Assembly (NCBI GenBank): GCA_964390725.1
Contig: CAYMIW010000013.1
Coordinates: forward strand, 11,992-75,991
Reading direction: 5' to 3'
DNA: 64,000 bases
Origin: JAABTH01 sp964390725
GTDB taxonomy: Bacteria > Bacillota > Dethiobacteria > DTU022
Each line of letters opens with the position of its first letter. Positions within the stretch are counted from its first letter, which is position 1. The position numbers and the translations under genes were made by a program. This document shows positions 1-7,857 of the stretch, in pieces. The notes under the pieces are model-generated. The model made no database searches. It saw only the letters and a program-made list of their open reading frames with translations, and was not told the DNA's origin.

Positions 1-2
1 GC

Positions 3-275
3 GAGAGCAAAAACGATTTGAAAATAAAAGAGCTGACTCTGCTAGCTGTGGCAACCAGCATTGACGCTCTTGCAGTAGGTGTTTCTTTTGCCTTTTTAAG
101 AGTTGCAATCGTTCCCGCAGTTTCACTGATTGGAGTAATTACATTTGTGCTCTCATTAATCGCCGTTAGTGCAGGGAATCGGCTTGGTGAAAAGTTTAAA
201 GATAAGGCCGAGCTTGCAGGCGGGACAGTACTAATTCTTATTGGTACAAAAATTCTTCTCGATCATCTGCTCTAA
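3..275 (+). CDS. mntP: MntP-type manganese efflux pump, C-terminal part (cut by window edge)
   Basis: This is the C-terminal half of a small multi-pass membrane protein of the MntP (YebN) family, which exports Mn2+ across the cytoplasmic membrane. The reading frame is open to the left edge, so the gene begins outside the window; a TTG at 18 lies in frame but follows coding-looking codons (ESKND) and is not the true start. Visible are the ATSIDALAVGVSFAF helix with its conserved aspartate, a second hydrophobic helix (VITFVLSLIAVSAGN), a basic loop (GEKFKDKAE) and a last helix ending GTKILLDHLL. MntP normally has two such repeats, about 180-190 residues in all. No regulatory element can be judged because the 5' end is missing. 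Confidence 0.85.
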   Translation, partial: ESKNDLKIKELTLLAVATSIDALAVGVSFAFLRVAIVPAVSLIGVITFVLSLIAVSAGNRLGEKFKDKAELAGGTVLILIGTKILLDHLL

Positions 276-551
276 TATATCGATTAAATACAATGCCTAA
301 TTGCCACTACAAGACTCTAACATAACAGCAGTTGGAGGGTAATTCACTTATTTAGAGAATTATGATGGTAAAGTGAAAGTCATATCTTAAGCGTTCTTAC
401 TTTAAGGGAATTCAGGCCATCTCTCTTTTTTGAGCATGAAAAGAGAGGCAGATTTCTATGTGTTATAGTTCTTGCCATAATATGAGCCTTAGGCAGTTTT
501 ACCCCTTAGCAAAATGAGAACCGCAAAGAATATGCCTAGTGAGGAGGGAAT

Positions 552-770
552 ATGGTAAAGCGTTCATTGAAAGCTGCGATTGGTGTCAGCGTAGGTATCA
601 CAATAGGTGGAATTATTATTCCAAGAGTATTTATGTTTCCCCATCTGTATAATGATACATATCCGCCAATATTAGTTCATAGTATAATGTACTTTGTTGT
701 TTCATATGTTGCTTGTTTTCTGTTTTTTTTGCTCTTTGAGTGGATCAAATTTAAGCTTAAACGCAACTGA
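552..770 (+). CDS. Small two-helix membrane protein of unknown function
   Basis: This is a 72-residue protein that I do not recognise. It starts at an ATG nine bases after a good GAGGAGGG ribosome binding site, which supports it as a real gene despite its size. It has two hydrophobic stretches, roughly residues 8-28 and 42-66, separated by a short loop rich in Tyr and Pro, and a basic C-terminus (KFKLKRN) that should lie in the cytoplasm. It stands alone between the mntP end and ABC-transporter relics, in the AT-rich accessory zone. The upstream 276 bases hold no other gene; a 9-bp inverted repeat (421-429 with 439-447) is the only structure seen there. Confidence 0.55.
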   Translation: MVKRSLKAAIGVSVGITIGGIIIPRVFMFPHLYNDTYPPILVHSIMYFVVSYVACFLFFLLFEWIKFKLKRN

Positions 771-865
771 CTAATCTCTGTATTAGATAAGTTATTCGCA
801 GTAAATCTTAATAGCTTCAAGCAAAAATTCAGTGCATCCCTCAGCGATGGCATCGTAGTACATCA

Positions 866-1081
866 GGTGAGGTAAAGCAGCTTTCTTACACATACTCTAA
901 AGGTACGTCACCTGCAGTTAAGGATTTAAGTTTTTCTGTAAAACATGGTGAGGTTTTTGGTTTTCTTGGGTCCAGCGGGTCGGGAAAATCCACCACGCAA
1001 AAAATCCTGATTGGGCTACATAGCAAAGATGCTACCTTAGAAGATGTCTTTATTAAGGTGACAGGGAGGAATCTGGCTTGA
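866..1081 (+). pseudogene. ABC transporter ATPase with large in-frame internal deletion
   Basis: The frame reads GEVKQLSYTYSKGTS, then AVKDLSFSVKHGEVFGFLG, then a Walker A (GSSGSGKSTT), and then jumps from QKILIGLHS directly to DATLEDVFIKVTGRNLA. The second part is the normal extreme C-terminus of multidrug-type ABC ATPases. About 180 residues holding the Q-loop, LSGGQ signature, Walker B and H-loop are missing, yet the frame is kept across the junction near 1025. No usable start codon is seen in frame. The TGA at 1079-1081 overlaps the TTG of the permease relic that follows, so the original operon organisation is preserved. It cannot make a working ATPase. Confidence 0.8.
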
Positions 1082-1632
1082 AACAGCTTCTCTCTACTAT
1101 ATACTGTGACTTTTTAATCCAGCTCAGAAACGGGTTTTATACCGCAACTTTTTTTGTGTTATTATTTGTTGTGCTTGGTTTAAGCCGTTTGCCCAGGGTT
1201 GATTGGGGATGGCTTTTACCGCTGGTAATCCTTTTATATATGAACATGACAGCCTACTACTTTATTGCAGCACAGGTTCTGCTGGAAAAAGACGAAGGTG
1301 TTTCAGTAATACGTGCAGTTATGCCCTTTTCTCCCCTGCATTATCTCTGCTCTAAAATAGTAACACTTGGTTTTTTGGCAGTTGTAGAGAGCACTGTGCT
1401 GGCAATTGCGGTTTACGGTTTTGACTATAATTGGCTCCCTTTTATCAGCGGCATTTTGCTAGCTTCTGCTTTTTATGCGCTTGTGGGGTTTATCAGTGTC
1501 ACTCGTTATAATTCTTTGGAAGAATACCTGCTGCCTTCTGTGCTGTACGGTGCCCTTGCTTCTTTGCCACTAATTACAGGCTTAGCACAAATAAATTCCA
1601 TGATCTGTTTTTCTGCATCAGACATGCGTTGA
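1078..1632 (+). pseudogene. ABC-2 type permease, probably C-terminally truncated
   Basis: This 184-residue hydrophobic protein begins at a TTG that overlaps the stop of the preceding ATPase relic, with AGGGAGG upstream as ribosome binding site. It has about five membrane segments and resembles the permease partner of fluoroquinolone/multidrug-type ABC exporters, with a cytoplasmic N-terminus (KQLLSTIYCDFLIQLRNGFY) and a LLEKDEGV loop typical of these permeases. Such permeases usually run to about 230-240 residues with a sixth helix. Here the frame ends abruptly at FSASDMR and no continuation is seen in other frames. With its ATPase deleted it is very likely non-functional. The 225 bases after it (1633-1857) hold nothing recognisable. 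Confidence 0.6.
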
Positions 1633-1857
1633 AACTTTACCATTAATGCATTTTCACCCCTATTATTTATAGAATTAATAATAGTATCAGTAATTTATTT
1701 GCTGTTATAAAAAAGCAATAATTTTAATTCTACTCTTTGTAGTTATGTTATAATTTTACATGTTTTTTTGATGAATGAGTCAATATCCATATTTAAGCAA
1801 GCACTATATTAATACTACTAAGTATTGGTGGCTGTAATTCAAACTGCCTCCAACACA

Positions 1858-2562
1858 CTATTCATCAAACTGAACAGTGAAATATCTCCTGGTATTCTCT
1901 TCATGAAATTCAATTTTAACATTTCTGGTTACGCCTTTTACATAATTATCACTAACTATTAAGCCATTATCAAGAACTTGAATTTTATCTGAGTCCAGCT
2001 GAGGATAATAATCACTCAATCCTTTGTAGAATGCTAAAAAATCATCTCTGTTATAATCGGTAGCGTATTTTAAGTCAGACTGAAGGGTATCTTGATAATA
2101 AGTAATCAGTCTATCATCTTTTACTAAATGAAACGGAATAATAAACTCAGTATCTAAATATTGAACCAAAGGACTGAAGAAGACATACGCATTCGGATAT
2201 CCCTCAGACGTATTACGACTTGTAGTTACGGTTAAGACGACAACAGCATTTTCCCCGCCTGCATTTTCAATTTCAATTAATAACTTGCCCTTTTGGAACT
2301 CTGTTACAGTATAGTTAACTTCTTCAGAGGACAACTTGCGAACTTTTTCAGCCATTTCCGCAATAGAATATTTGCAGACAATTTTTGTTGATAGTGTCCC
2401 GTCCCTACTTCCATATTTAAATTCAAGGGGTATTTCTATTAGCTTATTTGAGAAAAAATCTTCTGTCCTTAATACGTCAATTTTCTTCCACCCTCCTGCT
2501 GCACAAGCAGTAAATAGCAGTATTGACATTATTAAAAAACATATCAGCAGCTTTATTCTCAC
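1858..2562 (-). CDS. Predicted lipoprotein of unknown function
   Basis: This is a secreted lipoprotein of about 234 residues. The N-terminus is a basic residue pair, a hydrophobic core and a lipobox (LLFTAC), so it should be anchored on the outer face of the membrane. I placed the start at the GTG at 2562 because the AAGGA site is then 11 bases upstream; an in-frame ATG at 2574 sits directly against that site and would add four residues. The mature part is soluble, charged and rich in beta-prone segments, with no motif I recognise. It lies alone, convergent to the permease relic, and just downstream of a C39-peptidase-like scrap on the same strand, which may once have been a neighbour. Confidence 0.6.
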   Translation of the reverse strand: MRIKLLICFLIMSILLFTACAAGGWKKIDVLRTEDFFSNKLIEIPLEFKYGSRDGTLSTKIVCKYSIAEMAEKVRKLSSEEVNYTVTEFQKGKLLIEIENAGGENAVVVLTVTTSRNTSEGYPNAYVFFSPLVQYLDTEFIIPFHLVKDDRLITYYQDTLQSDLKYATDYNRDDFLAFYKGLSDYYPQLDSDKIQVLDNGLIVSDNYVKGVTRNVKIEFHEENTRRYFTVQFDE

Positions 2563-2637
2563 AAAATCACACATCCTTAGTTATTGTTAAAGAAACTGGG
2601 CAGAATATGCAGCATTTATGCCCAGCTCTTCAATCCA

Positions 2638-2838
2638 TCATGGACGAAAGAAAGTATAGCCTGTCATGACCCCACTATAGACAACGTGAGCTTGATTGCT
2701 CCATCCATAGTGACAAATTATTTCTGTATTGTTACTGTTAACACCATAACCGACAACAGCGTGCCAGCCTGGATTATTACCGTGTACGGGTGACAATATC
2801 ACTGAGCAAACACAAACAAGCCAACCTACTATTGACAT
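2638..2838 (-). pseudogene. C-terminal scrap of a C39/papain-like peptidase domain protein
   Basis: The last roughly 50 residues (GWHAVVGYGV, then EIICHYGWSNQAHVV, ending TGYTFFRP) match the C-terminal catalytic half of C39-like or papain-like cysteine peptidases, in which His of HAVVGYG is catalytic. The open frame runs on upstream to 2970, but that part is simply read through the B12-riboswitch promoter and aptamer on the other strand and does not resemble a peptidase, so the gene is a 5'-truncated relic. The cysteine-bearing N-terminal half is absent. The replacement of its 5' part by the promoter of the riboswitch operon suggests a recombination breakpoint near 2810-2840. Confidence 0.5.
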
Positions 2839-2861
2839 ATTTTTATGCATCATGCTATATT
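2832..2861 (+). promoter_or_regulatory. Sigma-A promoter of the cobalamin-riboswitch operon
   Basis: TTGACA at 2832-2837, an 18-base spacer and TATATT at 2856-2861, about 25-30 bases before the first conserved riboswitch helix. Spacing and sequence are close to consensus. Confidence 0.75.
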
Positions 2862-2885
2862 TGAGAAAATCATATATAGTGAACG

Positions 2886-3038
2886 TAAGGTGCCCATGTA
2901 TTGGGTGAAAAGGGAAGTCCGGTGAAAATCCGGCGTGGACCCACCACTGTAATAGGATACAAATCCCCAAGGTGCCACTGGAATTTATTTCTGGGAAGGC
3001 GGGGAGGAGGATAAGCCTAAAACCAGGAGACCTGCCTT
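2886..3038 (+). ncRNA. Cobalamin riboswitch aptamer
   Basis: The leader shows the hallmark series of the adenosylcobalamin riboswitch: an AAGGTGCC-like 5' helix strand, GGGAAGTCCGGTGAAAATCC, the CCACTGTAA loop, then GGTGCCACTGG, GGGAAGGC and the closing AGCCTAAAACCAGGAGACC (B12 box). It is followed by a rho-independent terminator at 3099-3131, so ligand binding probably ends transcription before the downstream relic and transporter genes. It therefore predicts that the operon serves uptake of cobalamin or another corrinoid, or a process that B12 replaces. Confidence 0.95.
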
Positions 3039-3098
3039 AATGTTGTAATGATAGATGAGGGGTTATCAGATATCATTGTGAAGTGGCTTAAGATGGGA

Positions 3099-3131
3099 AA
3101 GTCTCTTAGTAAAATACTAAGAGACTTTTTT
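3099..3131 (+). terminator. Terminator of the cobalamin riboswitch expression platform
   Basis: A perfect 13-bp stem (AAGTCTCTTAGTA with TACTAAGAGACTT), a 3-base loop and a T-run follow the aptamer by about 60 bases. This fits the transcription-off platform of a B12 riboswitch. Confidence 0.85.
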
Positions 3132-3176
3132 AGTTACTGCTAAAAGGAAAAAGTAAATATGCGGAAGAGGTATGCC

Positions 3177-3571
3177 ATGAAGAGAATCGCATTTTATGGA
3201 AAAGGTGGAATTGGAAAGTCTACAGTAGTTTCTAATATGGCAATAGCTTTAGCATAATCTGGGCAAAAAGTAATGTTACTTGGATATGATCCAAAATCTG
3301 ACTCTATTATAAACATTATAAATGCAAAAGAATCCCGACAGTTTTAGAACAAATGAAAAAGAATATTGAGGGTTTTTGTAATGAAATGCAAAAAGATAGT
3401 TCTGCCATTTTAATTCCGCTCTTTGGGGATAAACTGTCTGGTGATTTCCAATATGGAATACAACGCGCACAGAATTGTGTTGCTCAATATAAAATAATTG
3501 ACAGAAGGGATATGGAGAAAATAACAATCGATATAAATGATTATGTGCTTCTTTATACCCAGTCAAAATAA
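3177..3571 (+). pseudogene. Relic of a NifH/BchL-like P-loop reductase gene
   Basis: The ATG at 3177 follows GAAGAGG and opens with KRIAFYGKGGIGKSTVVSN, the deviant Walker A of nitrogenase-iron-protein-type ATPases. After 26 residues an in-frame TAA (3255) stands where a Glu codon is expected, and the frame then continues SGQKVMLLGYDPKSDS, the switch region of the same family. A frameshift near 3325-3335 moves the match to another frame (RIPTVLEQMKKN). The rest, to the stop at 3571, is unlike the middle or end of NifH, and the 4Fe-4S-ligating cysteines are absent. It is the first gene after the riboswitch and sits 20 bases before the binding-protein gene, so a reductase probably once belonged to this operon. 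What it acted on is unknown. Confidence 0.75.
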
Positions 3572-3590
3572 AAATCCAGGAGGGAATAAA

Positions 3591-4700
3591 ATGAAGTTAA
3601 AATATTTATTAGGGATAATGTTACTTGTAATATTTTGTATAATAACCCTACCAGCATGCAATACACCTAGTGAAAAAAGTAACTCGATCATAGATGATGA
3701 TCAAAGCGAAGTATCTCAAACAAGGATTATAAAAGATTTAAGTGGCAACGATATTGCAGTCCCTTATGCTAAAGATATAGAAAAGGTGATTATTGTTGCA
3801 CCGCCATATCTTTCTTTCTTCCTATCTGTAGTTCAACAACCAGAGATGGTTGTTGGTGCACATCCTGGAGCTTTTAATATGGCTAACCCAGAATTATTAA
3901 AAATAATGATGCCAAATCAGGGAAGTGTTAATACACAATTTCTTGATGGCTTTAAATCAAATACTGAAGAAGTATTATTAATGGATCCGGATATTATCTT
4001 TATCTATGGAGAATTTCAAAGAGAAGGGTTAGAGAAAGTAGATATCCCAATTGTAAACCTGCAAGAATCTACAGGAGCTAATGTAGAGAGTTCTTCATTA
4101 GGAATTGTAAATCTTATGAGAGACATTTTTGAGATAAAGGGTGACAATTTATTTCAAAAAGAATGGGAACAATCTAACAAACTGGCTAAAGAAGTCTTTG
4201 AAAAGAATAAAAAAAATGAGCAACAAAGAGGATTAGTTGTTTTTTCAAATACTAGTGGGACCATAACTGTTCGAGGCGTTGGGTCTTTTGGCGATGATTG
4301 GTTAAAAACATCAGGATTAATAAATGTTGTAGAAATGCAAGGAGACAATTTAGAAGTGTCCATGGAAGATATATATAATTGGGATCCAGATATTATTTAT
4401 ACTATGGGCCCAGTGGGAGCTGAAACTATGATAGCCAACCAAGCTGAAGGACAGGACTGGTCATATGTTAATGCATTTAAGTCGGAGAGGATATATGATA
4501 TTCCGGAAAGCTTAACAAAGTGGCATGCGGGTTCTCCAGATGCTCCATTAACACTGCTTTGGATGTTAAGTAAGAATTTCCCTGATGACTTTTCAGAGGA
4601 AGAATATAATGAGAAAATGAAACAATACTATAAGAATAATTATAGCATTGAACTTACTGATTCCTTATTAGAATCTATTTTGTATCCGATAAGGAATTAA
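3591..4700 (+). CDS. BtuF/FecB-type periplasmic-binding lipoprotein of an ABC importer
   Basis: This is the solute-binding lipoprotein of a siderophore/cobalamin-class ABC importer, 369 residues. I chose the ATG at 3591 because AGGAGGG lies just upstream and the protein then starts with a proper lipoprotein signal (basic MKLK, hydrophobic core, LPAC lipobox at residues 20-23). The mature part has the helical-backbone class III fold: a first lobe with VIIVAPPYLSFFLSVV and LLMDPDIIFIYG, and a second with the GDDWLKTSGLINVV and IYNWDPDIIYTMG segments. The genes for permease and ATPase follow directly. Placement behind a B12 riboswitch argues for a corrinoid ligand, but class III proteins also bind iron chelates and other metallophores, so specificity is inferred only. 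Confidence 0.85.
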   Translation: MKLKYLLGIMLLVIFCIITLPACNTPSEKSNSIIDDDQSEVSQTRIIKDLSGNDIAVPYAKDIEKVIIVAPPYLSFFLSVVQQPEMVVGAHPGAFNMANPELLKIMMPNQGSVNTQFLDGFKSNTEEVLLMDPDIIFIYGEFQREGLEKVDIPIVNLQESTGANVESSSLGIVNLMRDIFEIKGDNLFQKEWEQSNKLAKEVFEKNKKNEQQRGLVVFSNTSGTITVRGVGSFGDDWLKTSGLINVVEMQGDNLEVSMEDIYNWDPDIIYTMGPVGAETMIANQAEGQDWSYVNAFKSERIYDIPESLTKWHAGSPDAPLTLLWMLSKNFPDDFSEEEYNEKMKQYYKNNYSIELTDSLLESILYPIRN

Positions 4701-4701
4701 A

Positions 4702-5718
4702 ATGGCTGAAAGGAAAATAGACAAATTTATTTTGTTTATGATATTTTCTCTATCTATAATACTGTGTTTGATATTTTTATCACTCTTCGTTGGGCGATTT
4801 TATGTATCGCCCAACGAAGTTATATCAGTATTAACATCTAAGTTGTTGAGCAGCTCAGTTGAAGAGATTAGCACAACTGTAGTTTGGGAAATTCGGTTTC
4901 CTCGATTACTATTAGCAATATTAGTGGGTGCTGGATTAGCTGCTTCTGGAGCGGCGTTTCAGGGGTGTTTTTATAATCCATTAGTTAGTCCAGATATCCT
5001 TGGGGTTAGCTCAGGTGCGGGATTTGGTGCAAGCCTGGGAATATTATTAACAGGGGTATCTACAGGAGTCACAAGTATATTGGCCTTTGCATTTGGTTTA
5101 GTTAGCGTTTTACTTAGTTGGATATTGTCTAAGATGCGTAAAGGGGCTGAAATGCTATCTTTGGTTCTGTCTGGAATTATTGTTTCAGCAGTTTTTAATG
5201 CGCTAATATCTCTGGTGAAGTTAGTAGCTGATACAGATTCTTTGTTACCGGCTATTACTTTCTGGTTAATGGGTAGTTTTTCAGGTGCTACAATAGAGAC
5301 TATTAAATATGTAGCAATCCCAATAATTTTAGGTATTATTGCCTTGCTATTTTTGCGATGGAGAATAAATTTATTAACTCTTGGGGATGAAGAAGCTAAG
5401 TCTTTAGGGACAAACCCTGGGAGAATTCGGCTAGCTGTAATTATTTCTGCTACAGTCATTACTGCAACTTCAGTTATGGCTGCAGGGGTTATTGGGTGGG
5501 TTGGATTAATTGTACCAAACTTGTGCCGCATGATCGTAGGTGATGATTATAGAAGGTTATTACCAGCATCTTGTGTTGTCGGTGCGATTTTTATGTTAAT
5601 AGTAGACTTAGTTGCAAGATCATTAACGGCTGCAGAAATACCAATTGGCATTCTTACTGCTCTTATCGGTGCACCATTTTTTGCGCTAGTTTATATAAGA
5701 GGAGGGAAAGCTAGATGA
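4702..5718 (+). CDS. BtuC/FecC-type ABC importer permease
   Basis: This 338-residue inner-membrane permease of the FecCD family forms a homodimer that carries a metal chelate or corrinoid inward. It begins one base after the binding-protein stop and has about ten membrane helices. Recognisable family segments are RFPRLLLAILVGAGLAASGAA near residue 55, NPLVSPDILGVSSGAGFGA near 90, SLGTNPGRIR (ATPase contact loop) near 235, and GVIGWVGLIVPNLCRMIVGDD near 265, ending in PFFALVYIRGGKAR. Its last four bases overlap the ATPase start, which implies coupled translation. A perfect 14-bp inverted repeat (4785-4819) lies within its coding sequence, close to the start; see that entry. Confidence 0.9.
   Translation: MAERKIDKFILFMIFSLSIILCLIFLSLFVGRFYVSPNEVISVLTSKLLSSSVEEISTTVVWEIRFPRLLLAILVGAGLAASGAAFQGCFYNPLVSPDILGVSSGAGFGASLGILLTGVSTGVTSILAFAFGLVSVLLSWILSKMRKGAEMLSLVLSGIIVSAVFNALISLVKLVADTDSLLPAITFWLMGSFSGATIETIKYVAIPIILGIIALLFLRWRINLLTLGDEEAKSLGTNPGRIRLAVIISATVITATSVMAAGVIGWVGLIVPNLCRMIVGDDYRRLLPASCVVGAIFMLIVDLVARSLTAAEIPIGILTALIGAPFFALVYIRGGKAR
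4785..4819 (+). repeat. Perfect 14-bp inverted repeat inside the permease gene
   Basis: CTTCGTTGGGCGAT (4785-4798) and ATCGCCCAACGAAG (4806-4819) are perfectly complementary around a 7-base loop. The stem is far more GC-rich than its surroundings and lies about 85 bases into the permease coding sequence, just after the binding-protein gene. In mRNA it would form a very stable hairpin. It may protect the upstream binding-protein transcript or attenuate permease expression; no T-run follows, so it is not a standard terminator. Confidence 0.7.
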
Positions 5719-6485
5719 GATTATCCGTTCAAAAAGGGACATTTTACTATCACAAAAGTGAGCCTATTTTTACTAATGTTTCTTTTTTGTTAGAGCAAGG
5801 GCGAATTATGACAATATTAGGTTCTAATGGTATTGGGAAAACAACCCTTCTTAAATGTATTATGGGATTTAACAAATGGATATCTGGTAATTGTTTTGTT
5901 GATGATATGGAATTAAAGGAAATTGAAAAAGTTGATGGAATTGGATTTGTTCCGCAAGCTCATAGATCTGTTTTTAGCTTTAGTGTTGAAGAAATGGTGT
6001 CTTTAGGTTGTGCAAGAAGGGTACCATTATTTGGGGTTCCTATAAAAGAAGATAAAACTAGTGTAAGGAGTGCTTTGCAAACAGTGGGGATTGAAAAACT
6101 ATCAAATCGCCTATGCTCTCAACTAAGCGGAGGCCAACTCCAGCTTGTATATATAGCACGTGCGATAGTTAGTGAACCCCAATTAGTTATAATGGATGAG
6201 CCTGAAGCACATTTAGACTTTAAAAATCAATACATGATCCTTAATTTGATTGAAAAATTAAATATCGAAAAGAAAATATCTTTTTTGATCAATACTCATT
6301 GTCCTGATCATGCTCTAAGAATATCTCATAATGCATTAATTTTAGGGAAAAATGAATATGTTACCGGAAAAGCAGAAGAAATAATTAATGCTAATAATAT
6401 TTTAAGTTATTTTGAAGTGCATACAAAAATATTTAAAATCCCTGGAATAACTAGGCCTGCTGATGCTTTTGTTGTTGTTGATTAA
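5715..6485 (+). CDS. BtuD/FecE-type ABC importer ATPase
   Basis: This 256-residue ATPase drives the preceding FecC-type permease. It shows Walker A (GSNGIGKTT, residues 36-44), a Q-loop (GFVPQAH), the signature motif as LSGGQLQL, Walker B with catalytic Glu (LVIMDEPEAHLD, where DEPTSHLD is more usual) and a switch His in NTHCPDHA. Length and motif order are normal for the family. The start ATG overlaps the permease stop by four bases. A methyltransferase gene follows after a 19-base gap in the same operon. All catalytic residues are present, so unlike the first gene of the operon this one appears functional. Confidence 0.9.
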   Translation: MRLSVQKGTFYYHKSEPIFTNVSFLLEQGRIMTILGSNGIGKTTLLKCIMGFNKWISGNCFVDDMELKEIEKVDGIGFVPQAHRSVFSFSVEEMVSLGCARRVPLFGVPIKEDKTSVRSALQTVGIEKLSNRLCSQLSGGQLQLVYIARAIVSEPQLVIMDEPEAHLDFKNQYMILNLIEKLNIEKKISFLINTHCPDHALRISHNALILGKNEYVTGKAEEIINANNILSYFEVHTKIFKIPGITRPADAFVVVD

Positions 6486-6504
6486 AGGAAAGGAGAATTT
6501 AAAA

Positions 6505-7503
6505 ATGAAATCTGCAAAAACAATGCCGGAGTATCCTGCTGGTAAAATATTGGGTATAACAAATAATATGCTAGAGGCTCAAATAATATATTCAGCGTTA
6601 GAACTTGAATTGTTTTCGCATATGGAGACTGGAAAAGATATTATTGAATTAAGCCATATGGCTAACTGTGATATAAGAAATTTAGAATTGATTGTAAAGG
6701 CTCTTGTGGCTATTGGTTATTTGAAAAAAGAGACTAATACTTACACAAACTTTCCTGAAATCAATTACTATTTAAATAAAAATAGTGATATGTATATTGG
6801 TGAGCATATACTTTATTGGCGAGACATGACTAATTTGCATGATTTAACAAATCTCGTAAGACATGGTAGTTCTGCAGAAGGTCAAAACTTAAATAATGGT
6901 GCAGATTTTTTTGATTTCCGCTCTATGGGAAAGAGTGCTTGTAATGTTATTTATACTGGTAGAGTTCAAAGTTTTATTAGCGCATTAGAAAAATTGTTTA
7001 GCACTTCCGATGAAATTAACGTTTTGGACATGGGTGGTGGATCAGGAATCTTAGCATTAGAAACGGCTATAGCTTTCCCTAACTCACAGGTTACAGTCTT
7101 TGATCAAGCAAAAGTAATTCCTATCACCATAGAAAATATTAAAAAATATGGGCTAGATAAAAGAGTCAATACAAAAACAGGGAATTTTGTTACTGACAAC
7201 ATTGGTAATAATTATGGTCTGATTATAGCAAGTGGTGTTATGGATTTTGCAGGTGATTTAGATCTTATGGCAAAAAAATTACATTCAGCACTAAATAAAA
7301 AAGGGTATTTAATAGTAACGACTCACGCCATAAATGAGGATTATACTGCTCCTAAGCAGGCAATACTAGGGTGGTTATCATCAAGAATTAATGGTTTAGA
7401 TATATTAAAAACAAATAAAATGATTTGTAACACTTTATATAATAATGGATTTCAAAATGTTTTTAGTAATGAAAATGGGTTTCATGGGTTAATAAAAAAG
7501 TAA
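6505..7503 (+). CDS. SAM-dependent methyltransferase (O-methyltransferase-like) in the B12-riboswitch operon
   Basis: This 332-residue class I methyltransferase has an N-terminal winged-helix dimerisation domain (residues about 10-90: YSALELELFSHM, LVAIGYLKKETNTY) and a C-terminal Rossmann domain with the SAM motif VLDMGGGSGILALE near residue 173. Its architecture is that of plant-type and anthracycline-type O-methyltransferases (Methyltransf_2), also seen in tetrapyrrole and metallophore pathways. I chose the ATG at 6505 because AAAGGAAAGGAG precedes it; an upstream in-frame ATG overlaps the ATPase gene. Its substrate is not evident. Being last gene in a riboswitch-controlled transporter operon it may modify the imported compound or one made with help of the lost NifH-like reductase. 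Confidence 0.75.
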   Translation: MKSAKTMPEYPAGKILGITNNMLEAQIIYSALELELFSHMETGKDIIELSHMANCDIRNLELIVKALVAIGYLKKETNTYTNFPEINYYLNKNSDMYIGEHILYWRDMTNLHDLTNLVRHGSSAEGQNLNNGADFFDFRSMGKSACNVIYTGRVQSFISALEKLFSTSDEINVLDMGGGSGILALETAIAFPNSQVTVFDQAKVIPITIENIKKYGLDKRVNTKTGNFVTDNIGNNYGLIIASGVMDFAGDLDLMAKKLHSALNKKGYLIVTTHAINEDYTAPKQAILGWLSSRINGLDILKTNKMICNTLYNNGFQNVFSNENGFHGLIKK

Positions 7504-7810
7504 TGGCTCTTGAAATCGCCGGGATATCCGTTTCATGAATAGCCCCGCCCTCGACAAAGGGCATGAAGTCGTCGTAATACGCTTTCTCCAGCTTAAGGGA
7601 TCTCATCGTCACGATGTTGCTTTCGTCCATTTTAAATTGGTAAAATAATTCGAAGATCTTGGGGTTATCCAATGAAGGACTCGGCTGTCATCCTGGCCTG
7701 CTGCTAAATAAGGCCTCCTCATAGATGATAGATTTTGTCGCGTCAACAAATTTGGACTTCACAAAGTCTTTTTTGATGTTTTTTGCATCTTTTTGAATGT
7801 CGCTCAACTC
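7463..7810 (-). pseudogene. Unrecognised gene relic with in-frame stops
   Basis: A single minus-strand frame looks coding over about 115 codons (ELSDIQKDAKNIKKDFVKSK, then SIIYEEALFSS, then DNPKIFELFYQFKMDES and KLEKAYYDDFMPFVEGG) but is broken by TGA codons near 7695 and 7815. I do not recognise the family. Its composition is more GC-rich than the convergent methyltransferase gene, whose end it overlaps. It is probably debris from an older insertion or deletion at this junction. Confidence 0.35.
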
Positions 7811-7857
7811 TCAGGCGGCGAGACTATCCCCGCCATTCGTGATAATGAAAAATTCAC

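Noticed and set aside
421..447. CTCTCTTTT/AAAAGAGAG hairpin after mntP as a terminator
   Set aside because: It is 145 bases after the gene, its stem is weak, and no T-run follows outside the stem.
2839..2970. N-terminal extension of the minus-strand peptidase-like frame
   Set aside because: It runs antisense through the promoter and aptamer of the cobalamin riboswitch and has no similarity to peptidases; only the C-terminal part is gene-like.
4971..5531. 186-codon minus-strand frame
   Set aside because: It is a shadow of the BtuC/FecC-type permease; low-complexity hydrophobic and threonine-rich residues arise from the reverse strand.
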